From Hydrogenophaga sp. (lineage in GTDB: Bacteria > Pseudomonadota > Gammaproteobacteria > Burkholderiales > Burkholderiaceae_C), in the NCBI RefSeq assembly GCF_019264445.1, contig NZ_JAHVAB010000075.1, forward strand, positions 1 to 61,769: a stretch of 61,769 nt of DNA, in the 5' to 3' direction. This document shows, piece by piece, positions 29,077 to 41,378 of this stretch (within the stretch, counting starts at the first letter, position 1; every line of letters starts with the position of its first letter). The notes below the pieces were generated by a model. That model saw only the letters and a program-made list of their open reading frames with translations. It made no database searches and was not told the DNA's origin. A program made the translations under genes and the position numbers.

Positions 29077-30244
29077 CCTGGCCACCTGGCTGCAAGGCCT
29101 GTCGCCTGAATTCGGATTCCTGCGGGTGTTCCAGTACATCACCTTCCGCGCCGTCATGGCCGCGCTCACGGCGCTGCTCGTGGGGCTGGTGGCGGGGCCG
29201 TACTTCATTCGCCGGCTGGCCGCGCTCAAGATCGGTCAGCCCATCCGCGAATACGCCATGCAGACGCACCTGAGCAAGGGCGGCACGCCCACCATGGGCG
29301 GTGTGCTGATCCTGTTCGCCATCGCACTCTCCACGCTGCTGTGGTTCGACCTGTCCAACCGGTTCGTGTGGATCGTGCTGCTGGTCACGCTGGGCTTCGG
29401 TGCCATTGGCTGGGCGGACGACTGGCGCAAGGTGGTGCACAAAGACCCCGAAGGCATGCGCTCGCGCGAGAAGTATTTTTGGCAGTCCGTCATCGGCCTC
29501 GTGGCCGCCTTCTACCTGGTGTTTGCCGTGTCCGGCACCAGCAACGAGCGTGTGTTCGAGCTGTTCATTGCCTGGGTGCGCTCGGGCTTCACGCTGGACA
29601 TGCCGCCGCAGGCCGGCCTGCTGGTGCCCTTCTTCAAGGAAATCAGCTACCCGCTGGGCGTGTTCGGTTTCGTGGTCATGACCTACCTGGTCATCGTCGG
29701 CGCCAGCAACGCGGTCAACCTCACCGACGGGCTGGACGGCCTGGCCATCATGCCGGTGGTGATGGTGGGCTCGGCCCTCGGCGTGTTCGCCTACGTCACG
29801 GGCAACGCGGTGTTCGCGCGCTACCTGCTGGTGCCTCACATTCCCGGTGCTGGCGAGCTGATGATTTTCTGCGCCGCCATGGCTGGCGCGGGCCTGGCCT
29901 TCCTGTGGTTCAACACGCATCCCGCGCAGGTGTTCATGGGCGACGTCGGAGCCCTGGCACTCGGTGGGGCACTGGGCACCATCGCCGTGATCGTGCGCCA
30001 GGAAATCGTGCTGGCGATCATGGGTGGCATCTTCGTGGTCGAGGCGCTCTCGGTGATGCTGCAGGTGACCTGGTTCAAGTACACCAAGCGCCGCTATGGC
30101 ACCGGTCGCCGCCTGTTCCAGATGGCACCGCTGCACCACCACTTCGAGAAGAAGGGCTGGAAGGAGACGCAGGTCGTCGTGCGCTTCTGGATCATCACCA
30201 TGCTGTTGTGCCTCGTGGGGCTGTCCACGCTCAAGCTGCGATGA
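29066..30244 (+). CDS. mraY: Phospho-MurNAc-pentapeptide transferase MraY
   Basis: Transfers phospho-MurNAc-pentapeptide to undecaprenyl phosphate to make lipid I at the inner membrane. 392 residues with about ten membrane helices. The active-site loops are intact: [14 protein letters not shown](R)K with the paired aspartates, [10 protein letters not shown], and [12 protein letters not shown] with the triple histidine. The start lies inside the murF end; murD begins at 30241, overlapping the stop by 4 bp. Confidence 0.95.
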   Translation: MLLSLATWLQGLSPEFGFLRVFQYITFRAVMAALTALLVGLVAGPYFIRRLAALKIGQPIREYAMQTHLSKGGTPTMGGVLILFAIALSTLLWFDLSNRFVWIVLLVTLGFGAIGWADDWRKVVHKDPEGMRSREKYFWQSVIGLVAAFYLVFAVSGTSNERVFELFIAWVRSGFTLDMPPQAGLLVPFFKEISYPLGVFGFVVMTYLVIVGASNAVNLTDGLDGLAIMPVVMVGSALGVFAYVTGNAVFARYLLVPHIPGAGELMIFCAAMAGAGLAFLWFNTHPAQVFMGDVGALALGGALGTIAVIVRQEIVLAIMGGIFVVEALSVMLQVTWFKYTKRRYGTGRRLFQMAPLHHHFEKKGWKETQVVVRFWIITMLLCLVGLSTLKLR

Positions 30245-32034
30245 ACGAACAGCACGTCCTCATCCTCGGTCTGGGCGCCTCCGGCCTGTCCATGGCACGC
30301 TGGTGCACCCGCCAGGGCGCACGCGTGACCGTGGCCGACACGAGGCCCACACCGCCGCAGCTGGCGGTGCTGCGCGCCGAGTGCCCGCAGGCGGAGTTTG
30401 TGTCCGGTGCGTTTGACGGCGCCTTGCTGGCGCGCGCCGGATGGGCGCTCATCGCCCGCAGCCCGGGCCTGGCGCCCGAGGCGCTCCAGGCTGTGTTTGC
30501 CTGGGCGCAGACGCACGGCGTGGCCGTGGTCGGCGAGCTCGATATGTTTGCCCGCGCGCTGCGCGAACTGTCGCAACGCTCCCGCCTGCCGTACCGCCCG
30601 AAAGTGCTGGCCATCACCGGCACCAATGGCAAGACCACCGTCACCTCGCTGACCGCGCTGCTGCTGCAGCGAGCCGGGCTGAACGTGGCCGTGGCCGGCA
30701 ACATCGGCCCGGCGCTGCTGGACGTGCTGTCGGCCGCGCTGGATGCCGAAGCGGTGGCCCAGGCCGCTGACGACGAGCGCTCAGCCGCCGAAGCGGCGCA
30801 GGCCGCCGCCGAGGCAGCCGCACAGGCCGACGCCGTGCAGATCGAGGCGCCCGCCGTGGCAGAGACCGATGACGCCGTGGCATCTGCCGACGCGGTCGCC
30901 AACGACGAAACCGACGCCAGCGACGCTCCCGAAGATGAAGCGTCGGCCCAGCTGGTGCCGCCGCCTGTGGAGCCCCCGCAGCCCGCGCACCTGCCGCGCG
31001 CCTGGGTGCTCGAGCTCTCCAGCTTCCAGCTCGACGGCACTGCCGGCGGCAGCTGGGACGCCGTGCCCAGCGCCGCCACCGTGCTCAACCTCACCGAAGA
31101 CCACCTCGACTGGCACGGCAGCATGGCCGCCTACGGCCAGGCCAAGGCCGCGGTGTTCGGCGCGCAGGCGCTCATGCTGCTCAACCGCGACGATCCGCTC
31201 GTGATGGCCATGCAGCCCGGCCTGGTGACGGTGAAGGTGGGCAACCGCAACCGCCAGCAAAGCGCGCGGCCCTGGGCCAGCTTCGGCTTTGATGTGCCCA
31301 CCCGCGCCGGTGACTGGGGCATTGAAACGGTCAACGGCATGGCCTGGCTGGTGCGCGCGCTCGCGCTCGATGAAACCCGCAAGCGCGGCCGCGGGGCCGA
31401 AGACGACGAAGAAATCTATTTCCAGCGCCTCATGCCGGTGGACGCCCTGCGCATCCGCGGCCGGCACAACGCCGCCAATGCCCTCGCAGCGCTCGCGCTG
31501 GCGACCTCCACCGGCGCGGCGCTGGGCCCCATGCTGCACGGCCTGCGCGAATACCGGGGCGAGCCGCACCGCGTGGAGCCCGTGGCGCTGATCGATGGCG
31601 TCGAGTATTTCGACGACAGCAAGGGCACCAACGTAGGCGCCACCCTGGCCGCGGTCAGCGGCCTGGGCGCCGAGCGCCGGCTGGTGGTGATTCTGGGCGG
31701 CGACGGCAAGGGACAAGACTTCGCACCGCTGGCCCAGCCGCTGGCCCGCTTCGCGCGCGCCGTGGTCTACATCGGCCGGGACGCGGGCCGCATCCGCGAG
31801 GCCGTGGGCGCAGCGCTGGAGCAAGCCGCCGTGCCGCAGCTCGACGCCACCACCCTGCCCGAGGCGGTGCAGTTGTCTGCGCAGCAGGCGCAGGCGGGTG
31901 ACGCCGTGCTGATGTCGCCCGCCTGCGCCAGCCTGGACATGTTTGACAACTACATGCACCGCGCGCAAGTGTTCGTGGAGGCGGTCAACGCCCTGGCGGC
32001 CGAGCAGGGCATGAGCCTGGAGGGAGGCCTGTGA
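30241..32034 (+). CDS. murD: UDP-MurNAc-L-alanine:D-glutamate ligase MurD with acidic insertion
   Basis: Adds D-glutamate to UDP-MurNAc-L-Ala. 597 residues against about 440-450 usually. The ATP motif GTNGKT is at 127-132, followed by the GNIG loop and, after an insertion, ELSSFQL; the C-terminal domain ([31 protein letters not shown]) is normal. The insertion spans about residues 167-250 and consists of an Ala/Glu-rich helix-like stretch then a Pro-rich part, with very few hydrophobic residues. A second, shorter charged insert ([14 protein letters not shown]) lies near residue 385. Both are in frame with no stop, so the enzyme should be active. It overlaps mraY and ftsW. Confidence 0.94.
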   Translation: MNEQHVLILGLGASGLSMARWCTRQGARVTVADTRPTPPQLAVLRAECPQAEFVSGAFDGALLARAGWALIARSPGLAPEALQAVFAWAQTHGVAVVGELDMFARALRELSQRSRLPYRPKVLAITGTNGKTTVTSLTALLLQRAGLNVAVAGNIGPALLDVLSAALDAEAVAQAADDERSAAEAAQAAAEAAAQADAVQIEAPAVAETDDAVASADAVANDETDASDAPEDEASAQLVPPPVEPPQPAHLPRAWVLELSSFQLDGTAGGSWDAVPSAATVLNLTEDHLDWHGSMAAYGQAKAAVFGAQALMLLNRDDPLVMAMQPGLVTVKVGNRNRQQSARPWASFGFDVPTRAGDWGIETVNGMAWLVRALALDETRKRGRGAEDDEEIYFQRLMPVDALRIRGRHNAANALAALALATSTGAALGPMLHGLREYRGEPHRVEPVALIDGVEYFDDSKGTNVGATLAAVSGLGAERRLVVILGGDGKGQDFAPLAQPLARFARAVVYIGRDAGRIREAVGAALEQAAVPQLDATTLPEAVQLSAQQAQAGDAVLMSPACASLDMFDNYMHRAQVFVEAVNALAAEQGMSLEGGL

Positions 32035-33359
32035 AAAAGAAAGCCGCCGCCAGCACCACCCGCGCACCCTGGGGCCAGCGCGTGCGCAGCGCCCTGGCCG
32101 GGCTGCTGCCCCGCTTCCCCGGGCGCGACCTCGCGGGTGCGCTGGCAGGCGGCTCCGCGCGCGATGACCTGCCAGTGCGCCTGTCCAACCGCACCTACGC
32201 CGGCACGCGCAACGTCGCCGTGCGCGAACTCGGCTTTGACCAGCCGCTGGTGTGGGTGGTGGTGGCGCTGCTCGCCTGGGGCCTGGTGATGGTGTATTCG
32301 GCCTCTATTGCACTGCCCGACAACCCGCGCTTTGCCAACTACGCACACACCCACTTCGTGGTGCGCCACGCCATCTCGATCGTGATCGGCGTGATCGCCG
32401 CCATGGTGGCTTTCCAGTTCCCGCTGAAGTCGTGGGAAAAGATGGCGCCCTGGCTGTTTGCGGTGGCCTTGGTGCTGCTGGTGATCGTGCTGATCCCCTT
32501 CATTGGCCGCGGTGTGAATGGCGCGCGCCGGTGGATCTCGCTGGGCATCATGAACTTCCAGCCTTCCGAGCTGGGCAAGCTGGCCGTGCTGCTGTATGCG
32601 GCCAGCTACATGGTGCGCAAGATGGAGGTGAAGGAGCGCTTCTTCCATGCCGTGGCTCCCATGGCGGTGGCCGTGGGTGTGGTTGGCATGCTGCTGCTGG
32701 CCGAGCCCGACATGGGCGCCTTCATGGTGATCGTGGTGATCGCCATGGGGATCCTGTTCCTGGGGGGTGTGAACGCGCGCATGTTCTTCCTCATGGCGCT
32801 GGTGGTGGTGGGCGCGTTCGCGCTCATGGTCATGACCAGCGAGTTCCGTCGCCAGCGCGTGTTTGCTTACCTGGACCCGTGGAGCGTGGAGCACGCCCTC
32901 GGCAAGGGCTACCAGCTCTCGCATTCGCTGATCGCATTCGGGCGCGGTGAAATCTTTGGCGTCGGTCTGGGCGGCAGCGTGGAAAAGTTGCACTGGCTGC
33001 CCGAAGCCCACACCGACTTCCTGCTCGCCGTCATCGGCGAAGAGTTCGGCCTGCTCGGTGTGGTGGTGCTGATTGCGCTCTTCCTCTGGCTCACGCGGCG
33101 GATCATGCACATCGGGCGTCAGGCTATCGCGCTGGACCAGGTGTTTGCCGGTCTGGTGGCGCAGGGCGTGGGGTTGTGGATGGGCTTCCAGGCCTTCATC
33201 AACATCGGCGTGAACCTCGGCGCACTGCCCACCAAGGGCCTGACCCTGCCGCTGATGAGCTACGGCGGCTCGGCGGTGCTGCTCAATCTGGTCGCCATCG
33301 CCATCGTGCTGCGGGTGGACTATGAAAACCGCCAGATGATGAAGGGTGGGCGCTCGTGA
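32031..33359 (+). CDS. ftsW: Septal peptidoglycan glycosyltransferase FtsW
   Basis: A SEDS-family polymerase that works with FtsI to build septal peptidoglycan. 442 residues: a basic cytoplasmic N-terminal extension of about 65 residues, then ten membrane helices. SEDS motifs include [26 protein letters not shown], the long periplasmic loop with [17 protein letters not shown], and the terminal [10 protein letters not shown]. The GTG start overlaps the murD stop (GTGA). An 85-bp spacer, the first sizeable gap after mraZ, separates it from murG. Confidence 0.94.
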   Translation: MKKKAAASTTRAPWGQRVRSALAGLLPRFPGRDLAGALAGGSARDDLPVRLSNRTYAGTRNVAVRELGFDQPLVWVVVALLAWGLVMVYSASIALPDNPRFANYAHTHFVVRHAISIVIGVIAAMVAFQFPLKSWEKMAPWLFAVALVLLVIVLIPFIGRGVNGARRWISLGIMNFQPSELGKLAVLLYAASYMVRKMEVKERFFHAVAPMAVAVGVVGMLLLAEPDMGAFMVIVVIAMGILFLGGVNARMFFLMALVVVGAFALMVMTSEFRRQRVFAYLDPWSVEHALGKGYQLSHSLIAFGRGEIFGVGLGGSVEKLHWLPEAHTDFLLAVIGEEFGLLGVVVLIALFLWLTRRIMHIGRQAIALDQVFAGLVAQGVGLWMGFQAFINIGVNLGALPTKGLTLPLMSYGGSAVLLNLVAIAIVLRVDYENRQMMKGGRS

Positions 33360-33407
33360 CCCCGCGGCGGTTTATTCAAAATCGACAGCCGGGCGCGCAG
33401 CGCCTGG

Positions 33408-33424
33408 GGATGCGGAACGCATCC
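33408..33424 (+). other. Small hairpin in the ftsW-murG spacer
   Basis: A 7-bp stem (GGATGCG / CGCATCC) with a GAA loop lies about 20 nt before the murG start. There is no T run, so it is not a terminator. It lies in the only large gap between mraZ and ddl. Confidence 0.35.
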
Positions 33425-33444
33425 GCGATGAAAGGGGGGCGCTC

Positions 33445-34521
33445 ATGACGGCACCCTGCGCCCTCATCATGGCCGGCGGTACCGGTGGCCACATTTTCCC
33501 GGGGCTCGCGGTGGCCGAGGCCCTGCGCGAGCGCGGCTGGCGCGTGCACTGGCTGGGCGCGCCCGCCAGCATGGAAAGCCGGCTGGTGCCCCCGCGCGGC
33601 TTCGCGCTGGAAACCATTGATTTCGGTGGCGTGCGTGGCAAGGGCGTGGTCACGCTCGCGCTGCTGCCGCTGCGCCTGCTGCGCGCTTTCTGGCAGGCGC
33701 TGCAGGTGGTGCGCCGTGTGCAGCCCGACGTGGTGGTGGGCCTGGGCGGCTACATCAGTTTTCCGGGCGGAATGATGGGTGTGCTCGCCGGCAAGCCGCT
33801 GGTGCTGCATGAGCAGAACTCGGTGGCCGGCATGGCCAACCGCGTGCTCGCTGGCGTGGCCGATCGTGTGTTCACCGCATTCCCGAACGTGTTCAAGAAG
33901 GCGCAGTGGGTGGGCAATCCGCTGCGCGCAGCCTTCCTGCAACAGCCCGAGCCCACCGAGCGCTTCGCCCCACGCAGCGGTCCGCTGCGCCTGCTGGTGG
34001 TGGGCGGCAGCCTGGGCGCCAAGGCGCTCAACGACGTGGTGCCGCAGGCACTGGCCCTGTTGCCGAAGGTGCAGCAGCCGCATGTGACGCACCAGAGCGG
34101 CGAAAAGCAGATCGACGCGCTGCGCGCCAACTACATTGCCGCCGGCATTCAGGCCGAACTCACCCCCTTCATTGACGACACCGCGCAAGCCTTTGCCGAC
34201 GCCGACCTCATCGTCTGCCGCAGCGGCGCCAGCACCGTGACCGAGATCGCCGCCGTGGGCGCGGCCGCCTTGTTCGTGCCCTTCCCCGCGGCGGTGGACG
34301 ACCACCAGACCACCAACGCCCGTTTCCTCGTGGACGCACAAGCCGCATGGCTCGTGCCCCAAACCGAACTCACCCCCCAGCGGCTGGCCCAGACCCTGCA
34401 GACCGTGCAGCGCGAGCAGCTGGTGGCCATGGCCACCCGGGCCAAAGCCCTGCAGAAAACCGAAGCCGTGGCGGCCGTGGTGTCCGCCTGCGAGCAACTC
34501 GCGAAAGTCCAGCAACCATGA
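33445..34521 (+). CDS. murG: Lipid II synthase MurG
   Basis: A GT-B glycosyltransferase adding GlcNAc to lipid I at the cytoplasmic membrane face. 358 residues. The glycine-rich loop [11 protein letters not shown] is at about 9-19, the second at [12 protein letters not shown], and the UDP-binding [13 protein letters not shown] and [12 protein letters not shown] blocks are present. The ATG at 33445 follows an AGGGGGG ribosome-binding site. The stop overlaps the murC start by 4 bp. Confidence 0.95.
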   Translation: MTAPCALIMAGGTGGHIFPGLAVAEALRERGWRVHWLGAPASMESRLVPPRGFALETIDFGGVRGKGVVTLALLPLRLLRAFWQALQVVRRVQPDVVVGLGGYISFPGGMMGVLAGKPLVLHEQNSVAGMANRVLAGVADRVFTAFPNVFKKAQWVGNPLRAAFLQQPEPTERFAPRSGPLRLLVVGGSLGAKALNDVVPQALALLPKVQQPHVTHQSGEKQIDALRANYIAAGIQAELTPFIDDTAQAFADADLIVCRSGASTVTEIAAVGAAALFVPFPAAVDDHQTTNARFLVDAQAAWLVPQTELTPQRLAQTLQTVQREQLVAMATRAKALQKTEAVAAVVSACEQLAKVQQP

Positions 34522-35927
34522 AGCACGCCATTCGACACATCCACTTCGTGGGCATCGGCGGCGCCGGCATGAGCGGCATTGCCGAGGTGCTGCTCAACCA
34601 GGGCTACCGCATCTCCGGCAGCGACCTGGGCGAGAGCACCGTCACCCGCCGCCTCGTGGCGCTGGGCGCCCAGGTGTTTGTGGGTCACGACGCGGCGCAC
34701 ATCGAAGGCGCCGACGCCATCGTCACGTCCACCGCTGTCAAGGAAGACAACCCCGAGGTGGTTGCGGCGCACGCGAAGCTGGTGCCGGTGGTGCCGCGCG
34801 CCGTGATGCTCGCCGAGCTCATGCGCATGAAGAAGGGCGTGGCCATTGCCGGCACGCACGGCAAGACCACCACCACCAGCCTGGTGGCCAGCGTGCTGGC
34901 CGCCGCCCACATGGACCCCACCTTCGTGATCGGTGGCCGCCTCAACAGCGCGGGTGCCAACGCGCAACTGGGTTCGGGCGAGTACATCGTGGTCGAGGCC
35001 GACGAGTCTGACGCCTCCTTCCTCAACCTGCTGCCGGTGCTCTCGGTTGTCACCAACATCGACGCCGACCACATGGACACCTACGGCCACGACTTCGGCA
35101 AGCTCAAGCTGGCCTTCGTGGAGTTCCTGCACAAGATGCCGTTCTACGGCGCGGCCGTGGTGTGTGTGGACGACCCCGCCATCCGCGAGATCCTGCCGCA
35201 GATCGCGCGCCCCATCACCAGCTACGGCTTTTCGGAAGACGCGCAGGTGCGCGCCCTCAACGTGCGCGCGGTGGACACCCAGATGCATTTCACCGTGCAG
35301 CGCCGCAACGGCGTGGAGCTGCCCGACCTGGACGTGGTGCTCAACCTGCCTGGCCGCCACAACGTGCTCAACGCGCTGGCCGCCATCGGCATTGCGGTGG
35401 AGCTGGGTGTGCCTGACGAAGCCGTGCAGCAAGCCCTGGCCGAGTTCAAGGGTGTGGGCCGCCGCTTCCAGCGCTACGGCGAAGCGGCGCTGCCTTCGGG
35501 CGGCAGCTGCACCGTGGTGGACGACTACGGCCACCACCCGGTGGAGATGGCCGCCACGCTCTCAGCCGCGCGCGGCGCTTACCCGGGCCGCCGCCTGGTG
35601 CTGGCCTTCCAGCCGCACCGCTACACCCGCACGCGCGACTGCTTTGAGGACTTCGTGAAAGTGATCGGCCAGGCCGACGCGGTGTTGCTCGCCGAGGTGT
35701 ACGCCGCGGGCGAAGCGCCGATCGTCGCCGCCGACGGACGCTCACTCGCCCGCGCGCTGCGCGTGGCGGGCAAGCTCGAACCGGTGTTCGTGGACGACAT
35801 CGCCACCATGCCGCAGGCCGTGCTGGACAACGCACGCGATGGCGACGTGGTGCTGTGCATGGGCGCAGGCACGGTGGGCAGCGTGGCGGGCCGTGTGATC
35901 GAGCTGGCCCAGGGAGCAACCGCATGA
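34518..35927 (+). CDS. murC: UDP-MurNAc:L-alanine ligase MurC
   Basis: Adds L-alanine to UDP-MurNAc, the first step of the stem peptide. 469 residues. The Rossmann motif [12 protein letters not shown] opens the protein, GTHGKT (112-117) binds ATP, and EADESDASF plus DDYGHHPVE are family signatures. It overlaps murG and ddl by 4 bp each. The related recycling ligase Mpl is encoded near 55 kb. Confidence 0.95.
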   Translation: MKHAIRHIHFVGIGGAGMSGIAEVLLNQGYRISGSDLGESTVTRRLVALGAQVFVGHDAAHIEGADAIVTSTAVKEDNPEVVAAHAKLVPVVPRAVMLAELMRMKKGVAIAGTHGKTTTTSLVASVLAAAHMDPTFVIGGRLNSAGANAQLGSGEYIVVEADESDASFLNLLPVLSVVTNIDADHMDTYGHDFGKLKLAFVEFLHKMPFYGAAVVCVDDPAIREILPQIARPITSYGFSEDAQVRALNVRAVDTQMHFTVQRRNGVELPDLDVVLNLPGRHNVLNALAAIGIAVELGVPDEAVQQALAEFKGVGRRFQRYGEAALPSGGSCTVVDDYGHHPVEMAATLSAARGAYPGRRLVLAFQPHRYTRTRDCFEDFVKVIGQADAVLLAEVYAAGEAPIVAADGRSLARALRVAGKLEPVFVDDIATMPQAVLDNARDGDVVLCMGAGTVGSVAGRVIELAQGATA

Positions 35928-36889
35928 CAACAGAGAAAGCAATGGCAGTGGATATCAAGGCACTGGGCAAGGTGGCCGTGCTCATGGGTGGGCGTTCGGC
36001 CGAGCGCGAGGTCTCGCTGATGTCGGGCAACGGGGTGCTGGCCGCCCTCCAGTCCAAAGGCGTGGACGCCCACGCGTTTGACCCCGCCGAGCGCGAGATG
36101 AGCGAGCTCAAGCGCGACGGCTTTGCGCGCTGCTTCATCGCCCTGCATGGCCGCTTCGGTGAAGACGGCACGGTGCAGGGCGCGCTCGAACTCATGGGCA
36201 TCCCGTACACCGGCCCGGGTGTGATGGCGTCCAGCGTGGCCATGGACAAGCTCATGACCAAGCGCATCTGGATCGCCGAAGGCCTGCCCACGCCAGCCTG
36301 GCGCCAGGTGCACAGCGCCGACGAAACCGTGGCCGCGTTCCGCGCCCTGGGTTCGCCCATGATCGTCAAGCCCGTGCGCGAGGGCTCCACCATCGGCCTG
36401 ACCAAGGTGACCAGCGAAGCGCAGTGCGCCCAAGCCTACGCGCTGGCCTCGAAGCTCGACCCGCTGGTGATGTGCGAGCAGTTCATTGCGGGCGACGAGG
36501 TCACCTGCCCGGTGCTGGGCACCGGCGCTGAGGCGCGCGCGCTGCCGGTGATCCGCATCGTGGCGCCCGATGGCAACTACGACTACCAGAACAAGTACTT
36601 CACCGACGACACGAAGTACCTCGTGCCCTGCGGTCTGCCCGAAGGCGAAGAGGCCGCCATTCAGGCGCTGGTGCTCAAGGCCTACCTCACGCTGGACTGC
36701 CGCGGCTGGTCGCGCGCCGACGTGATGATCGACGCCACCACGCGCAAGCCCTGGCTGCTGGAGATCAACACCTCGCCCGGAATGACGGGCCATTCGCTGG
36801 TGCCGATGTCGGCGCGCGCGGCGGGCCTGTCGTACGAAGACCTGTGCGTGTCGCTGCTGGCGACCGCCTCGCTGGACCACGCTGGCTGA
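35924..36889 (+). CDS. ddl: D-alanine:D-alanine ligase
   Basis: Makes D-Ala-D-Ala for MurF. 321 residues, DdlB type. Signatures are [31 protein letters not shown], the ATP-grasp [11 protein letters not shown] and the terminal [12 protein letters not shown]. The ATG at 35924 overlaps the murC stop (ATGA); a second ATG at 35942 is the alternative. ftsQ follows after 16 bp. Confidence 0.95.
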   Translation: MTTEKAMAVDIKALGKVAVLMGGRSAEREVSLMSGNGVLAALQSKGVDAHAFDPAEREMSELKRDGFARCFIALHGRFGEDGTVQGALELMGIPYTGPGVMASSVAMDKLMTKRIWIAEGLPTPAWRQVHSADETVAAFRALGSPMIVKPVREGSTIGLTKVTSEAQCAQAYALASKLDPLVMCEQFIAGDEVTCPVLGTGAEARALPVIRIVAPDGNYDYQNKYFTDDTKYLVPCGLPEGEEAAIQALVLKAYLTLDCRGWSRADVMIDATTRKPWLLEINTSPGMTGHSLVPMSARAAGLSYEDLCVSLLATASLDHAG

Positions 36890-36905
36890 GCCACGGACCC
36901 CCACC

Positions 36906-37700
36906 ATGCCCAGCACCGAACTGCCCCTGGACGTCAAGCTCATGACCGTGGTGACGCACGCCCTGGTCGTGGTGTTTGCCGTGCTCAGCCTGGGCCTGTT
37001 CACGACCTGGCTGGTGCGGCACCCGGTCTGGACGGTGAAGGCGATCTCAGTGCATGGCGACGTGACCCACCAGAACGCCGTGACCTTCCGCGCCCAGCTG
37101 TCTTCGCAGATGAAGACGCGCCTGAGCGGCAGCTTCCTCACGGTCGATCTGCAGCAGGTGCGCGAGCTGTTCGAGTCGGTGCCCTGGGTGCGCAAGGCCG
37201 TGGTGCAGCGCGAATTTCCCAACCGCCTGCGCGTGACGCTGGAAGAACACCAGGCCGTGGCCTGGTGGGGCGAGTCGGGTTCCGGTCAACTGGTCAACCG
37301 CCTGGGCGAGGTGTTCGATGCCAGCCCCGACGACGGCGATGGCCTGCCCGAGCTGGCCGGCCCGGTGGAGAAATCGGCCCAGGTGTGGTCGCTCTACCAG
37401 TTGCTGGGCGCCGAGCTGGGTCGCCTGCAGCTGGGCTTGGAGCGGCTCGAACTCACCGAGCGCGGTACCTGGCGCGCCAAGCTCGACAGCGGTGCCCAGA
37501 TGGAGCTGGGCCGCGGCACGCCGGACGAACTGCTGGAGCGCACGCGCCGCTTCACCGGCACGCTGTCGCAGCTCACCGAACGTTATGCGGGTGCGGTGCA
37601 GTCGGTGGATCTGCGCTACCCCAATGGCTACGCACTGCGCTTGCGCGGCGTGACCACCGTCATCGACACGCCGCCCGGCGCTAAACCAACCCGTAGATAA
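36906..37700 (+). CDS. ftsQ: Cell division protein FtsQ
   Basis: A 264-residue bitopic divisome protein that recruits FtsB and FtsL. One membrane helix (about 15-37) is followed by a POTRA domain (about 44-113, VKAISVHGDVTHQNAVTF) and the beta-domain (SVPWVRKAVVQREFPNRLRVTLEEHQAVAWW). Order ddl-ftsQ-ftsA-ftsZ is canonical. The stop lies 13 bp before ftsA. Confidence 0.93.
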   Translation: MPSTELPLDVKLMTVVTHALVVVFAVLSLGLFTTWLVRHPVWTVKAISVHGDVTHQNAVTFRAQLSSQMKTRLSGSFLTVDLQQVRELFESVPWVRKAVVQREFPNRLRVTLEEHQAVAWWGESGSGQLVNRLGEVFDASPDDGDGLPELAGPVEKSAQVWSLYQLLGAELGRLQLGLERLELTERGTWRAKLDSGAQMELGRGTPDELLERTRRFTGTLSQLTERYAGAVQSVDLRYPNGYALRLRGVTTVIDTPPGAKPTRR

Positions 37701-37713
37701 GCAAGAAGCAATC

Positions 37714-38943
<1,230 letters not shown>

Positions 38944-38983
38944 TGCACACCATCCACACGGTTCCACGCACGTCGCCCAGATC

Positions 38984-39004
38984 CCGGTGCACCGAGTGCA
39001 CCGG
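38984..39004 (+). other. Perfect 9-bp hairpin between ftsA and ftsZ
   Basis: CCGGTGCAC, a CGA loop, GTGCACCGG. It is followed by TCCGCCTGG rather than T, so it is not an intrinsic terminator. About 30 nt later an AT-rich patch (39032-39068) precedes the ftsZ ribosome-binding site. It could be an RNA-processing or stability element that sets the FtsA:FtsZ ratio; this is inference. Confidence 0.5.
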
Positions 39005-39102
39005 TCCGCCTGGCTGAGCACCCCCTTCACTGAATTTCAAGCGTTTTTAGTTTTTTCATTGAATTGACAGGGCTCTTCCAGGAGCCACACAAGGAGCACC
39101 AC

Positions 39103-40311
39103 ATGAGCATCGAAATGATCGAAGTCGAAGAATTCAACCAAGGCACCCAGATCAAGGTCATTGGCGTGGGCGGTGGCGGCGGCAACGCGGTCGAACACAT
39201 GATCTCGCGCAGCGTGCAGGGCGTGGAGTTCATCTGCGCCAACACCGATGCGCAGTCGCTCTCGCGCAGCGCGGCCCACAAGACCATCCAGCTGGGCACC
39301 AGCGGCCTGGGCGCTGGCAGCAAGCCCGAGAAGGGCCGCGAAGCCGCTGAGGTGGCGGTGGACGACATCCGCGAAGCCATCGCAGGCGCGCACATGCTCT
39401 TCATTACCGCCGGCATGGGCGGCGGCACCGGTACCGGTGCTGCACCCGTCATTGCGCGCGTGGCCAAGGAGATGGGCATCCTCACCGTGGGCGTGGTCAC
39501 CAAGCCATTCGACTGGGAAGGTGGCCGCCGCATGACCAACGCCGACAGCGGCCTGTCCGAACTCGAGGCCAATGTGGACTCGCTGATCGTGGTGCTCAAC
39601 GAAAAGCTGCTGGAAGTGCTGGGTGACGAAGTCACCCAGGACGAAGCGTTCGCACACGCCAACGACGTGCTCAAGAACGCAGTGGGCGGCATTGCCGAAA
39701 TCATCAACGAATACGGCAACGTGAACGTCGACTTTGAAGACGTGCGCACGGTGATGGGCGAGCCCGGCAAGGCCATGATGGGCACCGCCGTGGCCTCGGG
39801 CCCCGACCGCGCGCGCATCGCCGCCGAGCAGGCGGTGGCCTGCCCGCTGCTCGAAGGCATCGACCTCTCGGGCGCCAAGGGCGTGCTGGTGCTGGTCACC
39901 GCGGCCAAGGGCTCGCTCAAGCTGTCCGAGTCGAAGCTGGCGATGAACACCATCCGCGCCTACGCTTCGCCGGAAGCGCACGTGATCTACGGCGCGGCCT
40001 ACGACGACAACCTGGGCGACGAAATGCGCGTGACCGTGGTGGCCACGGGCCTGTCGCGCCAGGGTGCCCGCCGCACGGCGCCTCCGCTGCAGGTGCTGCG
40101 CACCGGCACCGACAACGTGCCGTTCAACGTGCCGACCGTCAACACCGCCGTGGGCGGCCCGGGCGCCGCCCAGCCGGACTACAACTCCATGGCCGTGCCC
40201 AGCGTGTGGCGCACCAACCGCACCCAGGCCGCGGCCAAGGTGGACGCGCTGGCCTCCGGTGGCATGGACGACTTCGAGATCCCGGCCTTCCTGCGCAAGC
40301 AGGCGGACTGA
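39103..40311 (+). CDS. ftsZ: Cell division protein FtsZ
   Basis: The tubulin-like GTPase forming the Z ring. 402 residues. The tubulin signature GGGTGTG is at 106-112, the T7 loop NVDFEDV with catalytic Asp follows, and the C-terminal conserved peptide [12 protein letters not shown] that binds FtsA and ZipA is intact after a linker of about 60 residues. The ATG at 39103 follows AAGGAG by 6 nt; the [14 protein letters not shown] start is normal for betaproteobacteria. Confidence 0.97.
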   Translation: MSIEMIEVEEFNQGTQIKVIGVGGGGGNAVEHMISRSVQGVEFICANTDAQSLSRSAAHKTIQLGTSGLGAGSKPEKGREAAEVAVDDIREAIAGAHMLFITAGMGGGTGTGAAPVIARVAKEMGILTVGVVTKPFDWEGGRRMTNADSGLSELEANVDSLIVVLNEKLLEVLGDEVTQDEAFAHANDVLKNAVGGIAEIINEYGNVNVDFEDVRTVMGEPGKAMMGTAVASGPDRARIAAEQAVACPLLEGIDLSGAKGVLVLVTAAKGSLKLSESKLAMNTIRAYASPEAHVIYGAAYDDNLGDEMRVTVVATGLSRQGARRTAPPLQVLRTGTDNVPFNVPTVNTAVGGPGAAQPDYNSMAVPSVWRTNRTQAAAKVDALASGGMDDFEIPAFLRKQAD

Positions 40312-40315
40312 GGCC

Positions 40316-40370
40316 TCCCCTGCGCGACCGCGCCGCCTCCCTTCCGGGGGGCGGCGGGGCAGCAGGGCGC
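40316..40370. repeat. GC-rich intergenic hairpin element (copy C)
   Basis: A C-run/G-run block (GCCTCCCTTCCGGGGGGCGG) lies between ftsZ and lpxC. It shares the core of the elements at 9826-9925 and 20985-21059. It may uncouple ftsZ from lpxC mRNA; lpxC has its own promoter-like hexamer. Confidence 0.4.
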
Positions 40371-40430
40371 CCATCCTTTTGGCTATTGCGGTCATCGCGA
40401 ATGCTCAACATGTTTCGCAAACCGGAAACC

Positions 40431-40445
40431 TACAATCGCGGCATG
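40431..40445 (+). promoter_or_regulatory. -10-like hexamer and leaderless start of lpxC
   Basis: TACAAT (40431-40436) lies 6 nt before the ATG at 40443. The start codon would be at or next to +1; there is no Shine-Dalgarno. Confidence 0.5.
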
Positions 40446-41366
40446 CTTGCCCAACGCACCCTCAAGTCGCTGACGAAGGCGGTGGGTGTCGGTCTGCACA
40501 GCGGTCAGCGTGTCGAGCTGACGCTGCGTCCGGCCGCACCCGATACCGGCATCGTTTTCCGGCGCGTCGACCTGCCCGCGCCGGTCGAAATTCCCGTGAA
40601 CGCCCAGGCCGTGACCGACACGCGCCTGGCTTCCACCATTTCCAACGGTGGCGTGAAGGTGCACACGATCGAGCACCTGATGAGCGCAGCCGCCGGCCTC
40701 GGGCTGGACAACCTGTACGTGGACATCACCGCAGAGGAAGTGCCGATCCTGGACGGCTCCTCTGCGTCGTTCGTTTACCTGCTGCAGAGCGCGGGCATCG
40801 TGACCCAGACCGCGCCCAAGCGCTTCATCCGCGTGACCAAGCCGGTGGAAGTGCGCGAGGGCGAAGGCCGCTCGCTCAAATGGGCACGGCTCGAGCCGTT
40901 TCATGGGTACAAGCTGGCGTTTGAAATCGAGTTCAACCACCCTGCGGTGAATTCCACCGGTCAGCGCGTGGAATTCGATTTCGGCAGCGGCCAGTACGCA
41001 CGCGAAATTGCCCGTGCGCGCACCTTCGGTTTCACGCGCGACGTGGAAATGATGCGCTCCAACGGGCTGGCCATGGGCGGTGGGCTGGATAACGCCATCG
41101 TGATGGACGACGTCAAGGTGCTCAATGCCGACGGGCTGCGCTACCAGGACGAATTCGTCAAGCACAAGATCCTGGACGCCATGGGTGACCTGTACATCGT
41201 GGGCAAGCCCTTGCTCGCCGCGTACAGCGCGTTTCGCAGTGGCCACGCGATGAACAACCAGCTGCTTCGCGCGCTGCTGGAGCGCTCCGACGCCTATGAG
41301 GTCGTGAGCTTTGAGCAAGACCGCGACGCGCCGCGCGGCTTCGCGCAACTCGCGCCTGCCTGGTAA
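40443..41366 (+). CDS. lpxC: UDP-3-O-acyl-GlcNAc deacetylase LpxC
   Basis: The zinc enzyme of the committed step of lipid A synthesis. 307 residues. Zinc ligands are H78 (HTIEHL), H241 ([10 protein letters not shown]) and D245; the catalytic Glu77 and the late histidine (RSGHAMNN) are also present. The ATG at 40443 gives [21 protein letters not shown], the family start. It closes the dcw cluster; a small membrane-protein gene begins 12 bp later. Confidence 0.96.
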   Translation: MLAQRTLKSLTKAVGVGLHSGQRVELTLRPAAPDTGIVFRRVDLPAPVEIPVNAQAVTDTRLASTISNGGVKVHTIEHLMSAAAGLGLDNLYVDITAEEVPILDGSSASFVYLLQSAGIVTQTAPKRFIRVTKPVEVREGEGRSLKWARLEPFHGYKLAFEIEFNHPAVNSTGQRVEFDFGSGQYAREIARARTFGFTRDVEMMRSNGLAMGGGLDNAIVMDDVKVLNADGLRYQDEFVKHKILDAMGDLYIVGKPLLAAYSAFRSGHAMNNQLLRALLERSDAYEVVSFEQDRDAPRGFAQLAPAW

Positions 41367-41378
41367 GCGTTCGCCGCC

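Noticed and set aside
30241..32034. The oversized murD as a frameshift, gene fusion or two genes.
   Set aside because: One frame runs through without a stop and the motifs are in MurD order on both sides of the insert, so it is an insertion rather than a fusion or error.
38984..39004. The ftsA-ftsZ hairpin as a Rho-independent terminator.
   Set aside because: No T run follows and ftsZ must be transcribed through the dcw cluster or from close by.
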